From Jiangella alba (GTDB lineage: Bacteria; Actinomycetota; Actinomycetes; Jiangellales; Jiangellaceae), in assembly GCF_900106035.1 (NCBI RefSeq), contig NZ_FNUC01000004.1, forward strand, positions 3,658,548-3,722,547: 64,000 bases of DNA. Direction: 5' to 3'. Made by a program: the position numbers and the translations under genes. The notes below the pieces were generated by a model. The model searched no databases. It was not told where the DNA came from and was given only the letters and a program-made list of their open reading frames with translations. Shown here piece by piece: positions 8,582 to 15,962 of the stretch; position 1 is the stretch's first letter, and the number at the start of each line of letters is the position of its first letter.

Positions 8582-9546
8582 GCCGTTTCCCCACTCTCGA
8601 AGTTGACGCAGTTGATGAGACTGTTCTCGACCGTGTCGCTCAGGGCGTGGTCGGTGTAGTAGGCGGTGTGCGGGCTGATCAGCACGTTCGGCAGCTCCTG
8701 CAGCCGCAGCCAGGTCTTGCTCTCGATCGGGCGGTGCCTGCGGTCGGCGTAGAAGATGCCTTCCTCGCCCTCGAGGACGTCCAGCGCCGCGCCGCCCAGG
8801 CGCCCGCTCTCCAGCGCCCGGAGCAGCGCCTCGGTGTCGACCAGTGGGCCGCGTCCGGTGTTGACGACGATCGCGCCGTCCTTCAAGAGCCCGATCCGCC
8901 GCTCGTCCAGCAGGTGACGGGTGTCCGCGGTGAGCGGGGTGTGCAGCGTGACGATGTCGCTGTGCCGCAGCAACCGGTCGAGCGGGACGTCAGCGGGGCT
9001 CCGGTCGCGGGCCAGCACCCGGCAGCCGAAGCCCCGCAGCCGGTCGACGACCGCGGCGCCGATGCGTCCCGTCCCGACCACCCCGACGGTGACGTCGCGC
9101 AGCTCCCGCCCGCGCACGTCGCCGAGCCGGTAGTCGTGCACGTCGGCGCGGCGCAGCACCGACTTGGCGCCGCGCAGCGCCATCAGCATGAGCATCAGCG
9201 TGTAATCGGCGACGCTGTCGGGGGAGTACGCGACGTTGCCGACGGCGATGCCGACGCTGCGCGCGTAGCCGACGTCGATGTGGTCGTAGCCGATGCTCCG
9301 GGTCGAGACGTACCCGACGCCGGTCCGGCCGAGCGCGCGCAGCGTGGCGTTCGTGACCCGGTGCTGGTGGCCGACGCTGACGCAGCGGTTGCCGCGGGCC
9401 AGGCCGGCGGTCGCCTCGGCGGGCGGCTCCGCCGTGATCGTCGGCACGACGCCGAAGCCCGGCGCCAGCCGCCGGAACAGCGCGGCCTCGTCCGGGCCGC
9501 AGCCGTAGACCGTGATACCCGTTCGGGCTGGTTCGCGCTGGCTCAC
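8578..9546 (-). CDS. vanH: D-lactate dehydrogenase VanH
   Basis: VanH reduces pyruvate to D-lactate for the VanA-type ligase. The 322-residue protein is a D-2-hydroxyacid dehydrogenase with the NAD-binding loop VGVVGTGRIGAAVV (about 154-167) and the catalytic triad Arg232 (NTGRGPLVD), Glu261 region (EGEEGIF) and His293 (SPHTAYYTDH). It is first in the vanHAX operon. The start is GTG at 9544-9546, only 8 bp from the conserved VanR block, with no clear ribosome site in between. This raises the possibility of a very short or absent leader. Confidence 0.94.
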   Translation of the reverse strand: MSQREPARTGITVYGCGPDEAALFRRLAPGFGVVPTITAEPPAEATAGLARGNRCVSVGHQHRVTNATLRALGRTGVGYVSTRSIGYDHIDVGYARSVGIAVGNVAYSPDSVADYTLMLMLMALRGAKSVLRRADVHDYRLGDVRGRELRDVTVGVVGTGRIGAAVVDRLRGFGCRVLARDRSPADVPLDRLLRHSDIVTLHTPLTADTRHLLDERRIGLLKDGAIVVNTGRGPLVDTEALLRALESGRLGGAALDVLEGEEGIFYADRRHRPIESKTWLRLQELPNVLISPHTAYYTDHALSDTVENSLINCVNFESGETA

Positions 9547-9554
9547 GCCGTCAA

Positions 9555-9609
9555 GTCAAGGCGGCGCGGTGTTGCCGTCGCGTATGGGGAAATCGATACG
9601 CCGGCGATA
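9555..9609 (-). promoter_or_regulatory. Putative VanR box and promoter of vanHAX
   Basis: This is the second copy of the 55-bp block, 49 of 55 bases identical to 5096-5150. The inverted repeat GCGTAT-N10-ATACGC lies at 9580-9585 and 9596-9601. It is placed identically relative to the vanH start (8 bp gap) as the first copy is to the vanY start (7 bp gap), so the same promoter architecture drives both leftward units. VanR as the binding protein is inferred. Confidence 0.82.
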
Positions 9610-9623
9610 TGCGCCGGCGGGCA

Positions 9624-9663
9624 GGTGCGTGCGCCGCTTTGCAATGAGCACCGATACGCACCG
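9624..9663. repeat. Partial copy of a palindromic dispersed element
   Basis: This element contains GCCGCTTTGCAATGAGCACC at 9633-9652, identical over 20 bp to the complement of 58409-58428, and continues with GATACGCACCG, identical to 58389-58399. Here it is bounded by a different short inverted repeat, GGTGCGT (9624-9630) and ACGCACC (9656-9662). It lies in the 128-bp gap between the vanH start and the end of the monooxygenase gene. The local base composition is less GC-rich than the surroundings. Confidence 0.65.
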
Positions 9664-9674
9664 CTGCCGATGGC

Positions 9675-9959
9675 TCAGACCAGCGGGCCGCCGTCGGTGG
9701 TGTCGTAGCGCCTGATGTCCAGGTGGGTGGGCGTCGCGGACTTCGGGCCCCGGGCGCGCCGGCGCCAGGCCTTCAGCGCGTCCGCGTCGCGCCACACCTC
9801 GACGACGTTGACGCGCTCGGGGTCGACGGAGTCGGCGGTGATGGCGATGTGAACGCAGCCGTCGGTGCCGCGGGCGCGCGTGACGAGGCCACGGAAGGCC
9901 GCGACGAAGGCGTCGCGCTCGTCGGCGGCGACCAGTTCGTGGCCGGCGATGATGATCAT
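9675..9959 (-). CDS. Antibiotic biosynthesis monooxygenase (ABM/YgiN) domain protein
   Basis: This 94-residue single-domain protein has the dimeric alpha-beta ABM fold (MIIIAGHELVAADERDAFV... RVNVVEVWRDADALKAW). Members include quinol monooxygenase YgiN and small polyketide oxygenases, and the substrate is not predictable. The ATG at 9957-9959 has a strong GGAGGAG ribosome site 5-6 bases away. It follows the SnoaL-like gene after only 19 bp in the same direction. The two probably form one operon controlled by the divergent TetR regulator. Confidence 0.82.
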   Translation of the reverse strand: MIIIAGHELVAADERDAFVAAFRGLVTRARGTDGCVHIAITADSVDPERVNVVEVWRDADALKAWRRRARGPKSATPTHLDIRRYDTTDGGPLV

Positions 9960-9978
9960 GTCTGCTCCTCCGGGGTCG

Positions 9979-10734
9979 TCAGGCCTTGACGTAGCCGCGG
10001 GCCTCGGCGATGCGGCCGGCGCGGACGCGCAGCAGGTTCACCCCGCGGACGTGGTCCTCTTCGCCGTCGCCCCACTGCAGCAGCCACGGCTGGACGGCGA
10101 GGTCGCCGTGGATCTCGGCCGGCTCCGGTGTGAACCGCAGCTCCGGGTTCGCCGCCAGCTCGGACCACCGCGCCAGGCACGCCGCGCCGCCCTCGCGCCG
10201 GACGCCGTCGGGTGCGGGGCCGGAGTCCTCGATGACGCAGTCGTCGGCGATCAGGCCGGCGAGGAGCGCGGGGTCGTGCGCGCGGAAGGCCTCGTTGTAC
10301 TGGTCGAGGACCTGGCGGGTGCTGCGCCCGGCGCCGGCGGTGCTTGCGGCGTCGGGGGCCAGCGGGACGCCGCCGGTCTTGCTGTAGGCGAGCGCCTCGA
10401 CGATCAGGCCGTCGCGCACCCGCAGCAGCGTCACGCCGCGCACGGAGCCGTCCGGGCCGGCGCCGAAGCGGTAGCGCCAGCGGATGGTCGCCCGCTCACC
10501 GGCGACGGCGACGTCCTCGGGCTCGAACCGGGTGGTGCGGTCGGCGGCGAGCTCGCGCCAGAACGTCAGGCAGGCCTCCCGGCCCACGTAGCGGGCGCCG
10601 TCGGGGGCCGGCTGGATGGCGTCCATCACGCAGCCGGCCCCGACCAGCTCGGTGAGCGCCTCGGCGTCGTGGTCCAGGAACGCGCGGTTGAAACGGTCGA
10701 CGGTGTCGGCCGTCGTGCGAGTCGTCGTCGGCAT
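9979..10734 (-). CDS. Duplicated SnoaL-like (NTF2 fold) protein
   Basis: This 251-residue protein consists of two SnoaL/NTF2-like domains in tandem (about 8-120 and 137-251). The repeats align by eye: FNRAFLDHDAEALTELV with YNEAFRAHDPALLAGLI, AREYVGRE-type with RREGGAACL, and VRGVTLLRVRDGLIVEALAY with VRGVNLLRVRAGRIAEARGY. Such domains act as polyketide cyclases, hydrolases or ligand-binding scaffolds; nothing here selects one. The start is the ATG at 10732-10734, preceded by AAGGAG; the frame runs 14 codons further upstream into the operator and is rejected for that reason. The gene is divergent from tetR across a region with two palindromes. Confidence 0.78.
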   Translation of the reverse strand: MPTTTRTTADTVDRFNRAFLDHDAEALTELVGAGCVMDAIQPAPDGARYVGREACLTFWRELAADRTTRFEPEDVAVAGERATIRWRYRFGAGPDGSVRGVTLLRVRDGLIVEALAYSKTGGVPLAPDAASTAGAGRSTRQVLDQYNEAFRAHDPALLAGLIADDCVIEDSGPAPDGVRREGGAACLARWSELAANPELRFTPEPAEIHGDLAVQPWLLQWGDGEEDHVRGVNLLRVRAGRIAEARGYVKA

Positions 10735-10751
10735 GTCGGGCTCCTTGATAG

Positions 10752-10769
10752 ATAGACCATTCGGTCTAT
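10752..10769. promoter_or_regulatory. TetR-type operator 1
   Basis: A perfect inverted repeat ATAGACC-ATTC-GGTCTAT lies between the divergent SnoaL-like and tetR genes, 17 bp upstream of the SnoaL-like start. Arm length, spacer and position are typical of TetR-family autoregulatory operators. Binding by the adjacent TetR is inferred. Confidence 0.75.
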
Positions 10770-10777
10770 GCACCATA

Positions 10778-10793
10778 TAGACCGGTCGATCTA
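10778..10793. promoter_or_regulatory. TetR-type operator 2
   Basis: A second copy of the TAGACC half-site forms TAGACC-GGTC-GATCTA, one mismatch from symmetric. It is spaced 26 bp centre to centre from operator 1 and lies 22 bp upstream of the tetR GTG. Two sites of the same half-site sequence suggest cooperative or divergent repression by one regulator. Confidence 0.65.
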
Positions 10794-10815
10794 CTGGTCA
10801 AGTAGAGTGGGGTCC

Positions 10816-11376
10816 GTGACCACACGCACGGTGCCGGGACCGCGTGAGCGCCTGCTGGCCGCGGCCAAGGAGCTGACCTACGAGCAGGGCGTCTCCGTGG
10901 GCGTCGATGCCCTGCTCAAACGGGCGAACGTGGCCCGGCGGTCGCTCTACGAGCACTTCGGCGGCAAGGACGGGCTGATCACCGAGGTGCTGCGGGTGAG
11001 CGCCGACGAGGACGAGGCCGCGTACCGGCGGGCCATGCTGGCCGCGGGCGACGACCCGCGCGGCCGCCTGCTGGCGATCTTCGACTGGCTCGACGGCGTC
11101 ATCCAGGAGCCCGACTTCCGCGGCTGCCGCTACCTCGCCGCGGAGCTCGCCCTGGCGCCGGACCACCCGGCGCACGCGGTCACGCGGCGGTATCGCGAGC
11201 GGGTGCACGACCTCCTGGCGACCGAGCTGCGCGCCCTCGGCCACCCCCGGCCGGACCCGGCGGCCGCGCAGCTGTTCCTCCTCATCGACGGCGCCCTCGC
11301 CGTCGGCGCCACCCGCCCCGCCGCCCACCCGGCCGCCGCCGCCCGCCAGCTCGCCGACCACGTCATCGGCGGCTGA
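10816..11376 (+). CDS. TetR family transcriptional regulator
   Basis: This 186-residue protein has an N-terminal TetR HTH (about residues 8-55: RERLLAAAKELTYEQG, then VGVDALLKRANVARRSLYEHFGGKDGLI) and a helical ligand domain with the CRYLAAELAL stretch common in the AcrR-like group. I place the start at the GTG at 10816 because an upstream in-frame ATG at 10768 lies inside operator 1. It is divergent from the SnoaL/ABM gene pair and probably represses both that pair and itself. The ligand is unknown. Confidence 0.86.
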   Translation: MTTRTVPGPRERLLAAAKELTYEQGVSVGVDALLKRANVARRSLYEHFGGKDGLITEVLRVSADEDEAAYRRAMLAAGDDPRGRLLAIFDWLDGVIQEPDFRGCRYLAAELALAPDHPAHAVTRRYRERVHDLLATELRALGHPRPDPAAAQLFLLIDGALAVGATRPAAHPAAAARQLADHVIGG

Positions 11377-11553
11377 CGCCCGGTTGCCGGCGGCTGGCGG
11401 GCGGATCGGCGCCGGGCGGTTGGGTGTCGGGCGACCGGCCGCGCGGATGCCGCCGACGGCCGCGCTGTCCGCGGTGTAGGGAGGGTCTTGACGGGGCGGG
11501 AAGGCATGCGCGAATCTGAGCGACATCTCTCCTATTCGGTCAGGAGTATGCAG

Positions 11554-14355
11554 ATGCGCTCTCGCCTTCTCGCTTTGTCGGGTATGGCCGCTCTGATCGC
11601 CGCGCTACTGGCGGCCGCACCGGCCAGCAGCCAGGAACCGGCCGGCGCCGCGGACACCGAGGCCGGCGCCGTCGTCTGGCTGCCGACCGGGTCGTTCGCC
11701 AGCTCCTCGCTCGTCCGGGTCGGCCGCGACGCGGTGCCGGGCGCCGCGCTCGCGGGCGACCAGGTGCTGCGGCTCGAGACCCCGGCCGGCGGGCGCGGGT
11801 CGGCGCAGCTGGCGGTGCACGCGCCGGCCGGGCTGGACGACCTGACGGTGTCGGTGGACCGGCCGCGGTCCCGGCACGGCGGCACGCTGCCGGCCGGCGC
11901 CGTCCAGGTGCGCTACCCGGAGTTCATCCCGTTCGACTCCGGCGGCGTCATCGCCGACCCGCTGCGCGAGGTCCCCGCCGTCGACGTCGAGAGCGGCACC
12001 AGCCAGCCGGTGTGGTTCAGCGTCGACGTCCCGGCCGGCGCGGCGCCCGGCGTCTACACCGCGGCGGTGCAGATCGGCACGGCCACGGGCGGCATCGGCA
12101 CGTGGACGCTGCAGGTCGTGGTCGCGGACGTCGCGCTGGACCCGATGGCGGACCGGCCGTTCATCCTGGACCTCTGGGCGCATCCCGACGCGGTCGCCGA
12201 CCAGACCGGCACGGCGCTGTGGAGCGAGGAGCACTGGACGGCCATGCGGCCGTACCTGAGCGACCTCGCCGAGCACGGGCAGCGCGTCGTCAACGTCGCC
12301 GTCACCGAGGACCCGTGGATGGTGACCCACGACGGGCAGTGGCGGCCGCAGACGTGGAGCCACTTCGCGTCGACGGTCGAGTGGCGGTGGGACGGCGAGC
12401 GCTTCGACTTCGACTTCGGCGTCTTCGACCGGTACGTCGAGGAGTCGCGGGCGGCGGGCATCGGCGAGCGCATCCACGCCTTCGCGATGCTCCAGTTCGA
12501 CCACCGCGAGCGGTTCGTCTACACCGACACCCGCACCGGCGAGCGAGTGGTCGAGGAGGTCGACCTCGGCGACGCGCGCTACCGCGAGGGCTGGGGCCAG
12601 TTCCTCGGCGCGTTCTCCGAGCACCTGACCGAGAAGGGCTGGTTCGGCGACGCCTCGCTCGGCTTCGACGAACGGCCGGCCAACGAAATGGCCACCGTCT
12701 TCGACGTGCTCGAGGACGAGGCGCCGCAGTGGCTGGGCAAGATCGCTGTGGCCGCCAACAGCCTCGACGTCCAGGACTACGCCGACTACGTCAGCTACAA
12801 CTACTCGTTCCTCGACAGCGTGCCCGACGAGGACATCGCCCGGCGCAAGGCCGAGGGCAAGCCGACGCTGTTCTACACCTACATGAACCCGCTGCGGCCC
12901 AACACCGTCACCGCGTCGCCGCCGGTCTCGGCCCGCGTGCTCGGCTGGGTGGTCGCGCAGCGCGACCTCGACGGCTTCCTGCGGTGGACGTACAACTCGT
13001 GGCCGCAGGACGTGCACGACGACCCCAGCTTCCGGTACGGCCAGGGCGACGAGTACATCGTCTACCCGGGCGCCGACGGGCCGGTGTCGTCGATCCGCTG
13101 GGAGGCGTTCGCCGACGGTCTCGACGACGCCGAGCTGCTGCGGCTGTACGCCGAGCGGAACGGCCGCGACGACGCCGTCTTCACCGAGGTCCTCGACGCG
13201 ATCGACCCGCGGGCCGAGAGCACCCCGGCGGCGTGGTCGGCCATGCTGCTGGGCCGGCGCGCGGTGCTGGACGGGCTGCTGCCCGACGGCGGTCTCGAGG
13301 TCACCGTGTCGCGCACGGACGCCGAGGTGACGCCCGGCGACGTCGTCGACGTCACCGTGACCGCCGTGGCCACCGGCGACCGGCCGGTGCCCGCGCCGCG
13401 GCTGGACCTGCCCGGCCAGCCGGGGTGGTCCGCGCGCGTGGTGTCCGGTCCGGCGCCGGGCGCGCTGCTGCCGGGGGAGCAGGCGACGTGGCAGCTCCAG
13501 GTCAGCGTCCACGACGACGCCGGCGCCTACCTCTACCTCGGCGGCGCGGTGACCGACCCGGCCGGCCGGCTGCTGGCCGGGTTCGCGACCGACCTCACCG
13601 TCCGGCCGCCGGTCGAGCTGACCGCGCCGCCGGCCGCCGCGCCGGCCAGCTCGCCCGACGCCACCAGCCCGGTGACCATCGCGGTGCCCGTCGCCAACGC
13701 GTCCAGCCGCGAGCAGACCGTCGAGCTGGCCGTCTCCGGACTCGGCTTCTGGCAGGTCGTGACGCCGCCGGCGCCGGTGACGCTGCCGCCCGGCGGCACG
13801 GCCGACCTCTCGGTGCAGCTCAGCCCGGGCGGGCGCACCGGCTGGACCACCGTGGACGTCGAGGTGCGCCACGGCGGCGCCGCGGTCGGCGGCGGGCGGG
13901 TCGACGTCGTCTCCGGCGGCCGGCACGTGTCCGACTGGGACTGGGTGTCCGAGGCCAACGGCTGGGGCCCGGCCGAACGCGACGCCAGCAACGGCGAGGA
14001 CCAGCCCGGCGACGGCGCCAGAATGACGATCGGCGGCCGCCAGTACGGCAAGGGCATCGGCGCGCACGCGGCCTCCCGCATCGTCCTCGACCTCGCCGGA
14101 CGGTGCAGCCGGTTCCAGACCGACATCGGCGTCGACGACGAGGTCGCCGGCGGCAGCGTCCGGTTCCGGGTCGAGGCGGACGGCCGCGAGCTCTACGTGT
14201 CGCCGGTCATGACCGGCTCGGCCGCGGCCCGCTGGGTCGACGTCGACGTGACCGGTGTGCGCACACTGGCGCTCGTCGTCGACGACGCGGGCAACGGCAA
14301 CGGGCAGGACCACGCCGACTGGGCCGGCGCCTGGCTGCGCTGCACCCCGGACTGA
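11554..14355 (+). CDS. Secreted glycoside hydrolase, DUF4091 with C-terminal NPCBM domain
   Basis: This 933-residue exported protein starts with a Sec signal peptide (MRSRLLALSGMAALIAALLA, cleavage near APA-SS). An N-terminal beta domain is followed by a DUF4091/GH123-like TIM barrel in which LGFDERP (Asp372-Glu373) resembles the acidic pair of GH123 enzymes. Two Ig-like segments (about 590-780) precede an NPCBM carbohydrate-binding module (about 790-933, SDWDWVSEANGWG ... GKGIGAHAAS). The ATG at 11554 is chosen because AGGAG lies 7 bases upstream; the earlier ATG at 11548 would sit on top of that site. The substrate is unknown, but the neighbouring rhamnoside island suggests plant or microbial polysaccharide. 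No anchor is visible. Confidence 0.82.
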   Translation: MRSRLLALSGMAALIAALLAAAPASSQEPAGAADTEAGAVVWLPTGSFASSSLVRVGRDAVPGAALAGDQVLRLETPAGGRGSAQLAVHAPAGLDDLTVSVDRPRSRHGGTLPAGAVQVRYPEFIPFDSGGVIADPLREVPAVDVESGTSQPVWFSVDVPAGAAPGVYTAAVQIGTATGGIGTWTLQVVVADVALDPMADRPFILDLWAHPDAVADQTGTALWSEEHWTAMRPYLSDLAEHGQRVVNVAVTEDPWMVTHDGQWRPQTWSHFASTVEWRWDGERFDFDFGVFDRYVEESRAAGIGERIHAFAMLQFDHRERFVYTDTRTGERVVEEVDLGDARYREGWGQFLGAFSEHLTEKGWFGDASLGFDERPANEMATVFDVLEDEAPQWLGKIAVAANSLDVQDYADYVSYNYSFLDSVPDEDIARRKAEGKPTLFYTYMNPLRPNTVTASPPVSARVLGWVVAQRDLDGFLRWTYNSWPQDVHDDPSFRYGQGDEYIVYPGADGPVSSIRWEAFADGLDDAELLRLYAERNGRDDAVFTEVLDAIDPRAESTPAAWSAMLLGRRAVLDGLLPDGGLEVTVSRTDAEVTPGDVVDVTVTAVATGDRPVPAPRLDLPGQPGWSARVVSGPAPGALLPGEQATWQLQVSVHDDAGAYLYLGGAVTDPAGRLLAGFATDLTVRPPVELTAPPAAAPASSPDATSPVTIAVPVANASSREQTVELAVSGLGFWQVVTPPAPVTLPPGGTADLSVQLSPGGRTGWTTVDVEVRHGGAAVGGGRVDVVSGGRHVSDWDWVSEANGWGPAERDASNGEDQPGDGARMTIGGRQYGKGIGAHAASRIVLDLAGRCSRFQTDIGVDDEVAGGSVRFRVEADGRELYVSPVMTGSAAARWVDVDVTGVRTLALVVDDAGNGNGQDHADWAGAWLRCTPD

Positions 14356-14364
14356 GGAACGCGG

Positions 14365-15249
14365 TCAGGCCGGCGCGGGCGCGATGGTGGCGGCCGCGTC
14401 GGCCAGCGCCGCCAGCAGAGCAGCCGTGGCGGGCGGGTCGGGCGGCTCGCCGTACGTGGCCGCGTAGATGTGCTGGCGCGAGCCGGGCAGCTCGCTGGCC
14501 TCGATGCCATCGGCGCGGTGGGCGCGCAGGGCCAGCCCGGGGCTGGTCGTGACGCCCAGGCCGGCGACGACGAGGGCCTGCATGACGACCATGTCGTCGG
14601 AGGTGTAGCCGATGCGCGGCTCGAACCCCTCGTCGGCGCAGATGGACAGCAGGTGGATGCGGCACCGGTCGCAGCCGGCGATCCAGGTGGCGTCGCGCTG
14701 CGACGACAGCGTCTGCCCGGGGCTGGTCGACAGCAGGTACAGCGGGTCGTCGAGCAGGTGGTGCAGGCGGACGTGCGGCGGCTCGGGCTCGGTGTCGTCG
14801 TAGCGGAAGATGATCGCGACGTCGATGGCGCCGGTGCGCAGCAGCTCCAGCGCCTCCGGCGGCTGGGTGTCGGTGAGGCCGATCCGCAGCCCGGGATGCT
14901 GGTCGGCCAGCGCCGCCACCGCCCGCGGGATGAGCGAGCCGATGACGGACGAGAAGCTGGCCAGGCGCACCCGCCCGGCGCTCAGCCCGACGTGCGCGGA
15001 CAGCTCGGCGTCGGCGGCGTCGATGCGCCCGAGGATCTCCGCCGCCCGCGACGCCAGCAGCCGCCCGGCGGGGGTGAGCCGGACCCCGCGGCCGGCGCGT
15101 TGCAGCAGCTGCGCGCCGGTCTCGGCCTCGAGCCGGGCGAGGTGGTGGCTGACGGTCGGCTGCGTGTAGTGCAGCTCCTTCGCCACCGCCGTGACCGAGC
15201 CGAGCCGCGCGAGCGCGTCGATGACCCGCAGCCGGGTGACGTCGAGCAT
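14365..15249 (-). CDS. LysR family transcriptional regulator
   Basis: This 294-residue regulator has an N-terminal winged HTH (residues 1-60, LRVIDALARLGSVTAVAKEL then YTQPTVSHHLARLEAETG) and a periplasmic-binding-protein-like effector domain (about 90-290). The start is the ATG at 15247-15249; upstream codons are rejected as non-conserved. It is divergent from the reductase gene at 15324 across 74 bp, the classic LysR arrangement, so it probably controls that gene. The intergenic region contains a TTGACA (15282-15287) but no convincing -10 at the usual distance. The coinducer is unknown. It ends 9 bp from the convergent glycosidase gene. Confidence 0.88.
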   Translation of the reverse strand: MLDVTRLRVIDALARLGSVTAVAKELHYTQPTVSHHLARLEAETGAQLLQRAGRGVRLTPAGRLLASRAAEILGRIDAADAELSAHVGLSAGRVRLASFSSVIGSLIPRAVAALADQHPGLRIGLTDTQPPEALELLRTGAIDVAIIFRYDDTEPEPPHVRLHHLLDDPLYLLSTSPGQTLSSQRDATWIAGCDRCRIHLLSICADEGFEPRIGYTSDDMVVMQALVVAGLGVTTSPGLALRAHRADGIEASELPGSRQHIYAATYGEPPDPPATAALLAALADAAATIAPAPA

Positions 15250-15323
15250 GCATCGACCCCCTCTATGGGACAGCGAGACCATTGACATTAGACGTATGAG
15301 TCGATCCGGCGCACGCTCGGTCC

Positions 15324-15956
15324 ATGGCACTCGCTCGCGTTCACAACTTCGCCATCTCCCTCGATGGCTACGGCACCGGTGAGGGGCAGAGCGCCGACGC
15401 GCACTTCGGCCACGCCGGCGACCGGCTGCACCAGTGGATGTTCGCGACCCGCTGGTGGGACCCGGGCGGCAGCGGCGGCGTCGACGACGCGTACGTCCAG
15501 CGGCACGACCCCGGCATCGGCGCCGAGATCATGGGCGCCGGGAAGTGGGGCCACCCCGGCTGGCAGGACGACCCGGACTGGAAGGGCGCCTGGGGCCCCA
15601 ACCCGCCGTTCCACACGCCGGTCTTCGTGCTCACCCACCACACCCGCCCGCCGATCGAGATGGAGGGCGGCACCACCTTCCACTTCCTCGACGCGTCGCC
15701 GGCCGAGGCGCTGGCGGCGGCCCGCGAGGCCGCGGACGGCAAGGACGTGCGCATCGGCGGCGGCCCGACGACGATCCGCGAGTTCCTCGCCGCCGGGCTG
15801 ATCGACCAGCTGCACGTGGCGATCGTCCCGATCCTGCTGGGCCGCGGCGTGCGCCTCTGGGACGGGCTGGAGGGCCTGGAGCAGGACTACCGGGTCGAGG
15901 CCACCTCGTCGCCGAGCGGCGTCACGCACGTGACGTTCACCCGCGCGGGCTCCTGA
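15324..15956 (+). CDS. Dihydrofolate reductase / RibD C-terminal family protein
   Basis: This 210-residue protein is a member of the RibD_C/DHFR-like NADPH reductase family. The N-terminal strand reads ARVHNFAISLDGYGTG, the cofactor loop region ADGKDVRIGGGPTTIREFLA, and the C-terminal strands LHVAIVPILLGRGVRLWDGL; all three are standard landmarks. Such proteins are usually not folate enzymes and their natural substrates are mostly unknown. The ATG at 15324 is 74 bp from the divergent LysR gene. Its 3' end is 6 bp from the convergent LacI gene. Confidence 0.83.
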   Translation: MALARVHNFAISLDGYGTGEGQSADAHFGHAGDRLHQWMFATRWWDPGGSGGVDDAYVQRHDPGIGAEIMGAGKWGHPGWQDDPDWKGAWGPNPPFHTPVFVLTHHTRPPIEMEGGTTFHFLDASPAEALAAAREAADGKDVRIGGGPTTIREFLAAGLIDQLHVAIVPILLGRGVRLWDGLEGLEQDYRVEATSSPSGVTHVTFTRAGS

Positions 15957-15962
15957 GCGGGG

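Noticed and set aside
11488..11517. TTGACG-N18-GAATCT as the glycosidase promoter
   Set aside because: Spacing is plausible but the -10 match is poor; insufficient to list as a feature.
11605..14313. A 902-codon antisense open frame over the DUF4091 glycosidase
   Set aside because: Composition typical of a shadow frame and no recognisable family; the sense frame has signal peptide and NPCBM domain.
15282..15316. TTGACA box as the promoter of the reductase gene
   Set aside because: No -10-like hexamer lies at 16-19 bp spacing, so it was not listed as a promoter.
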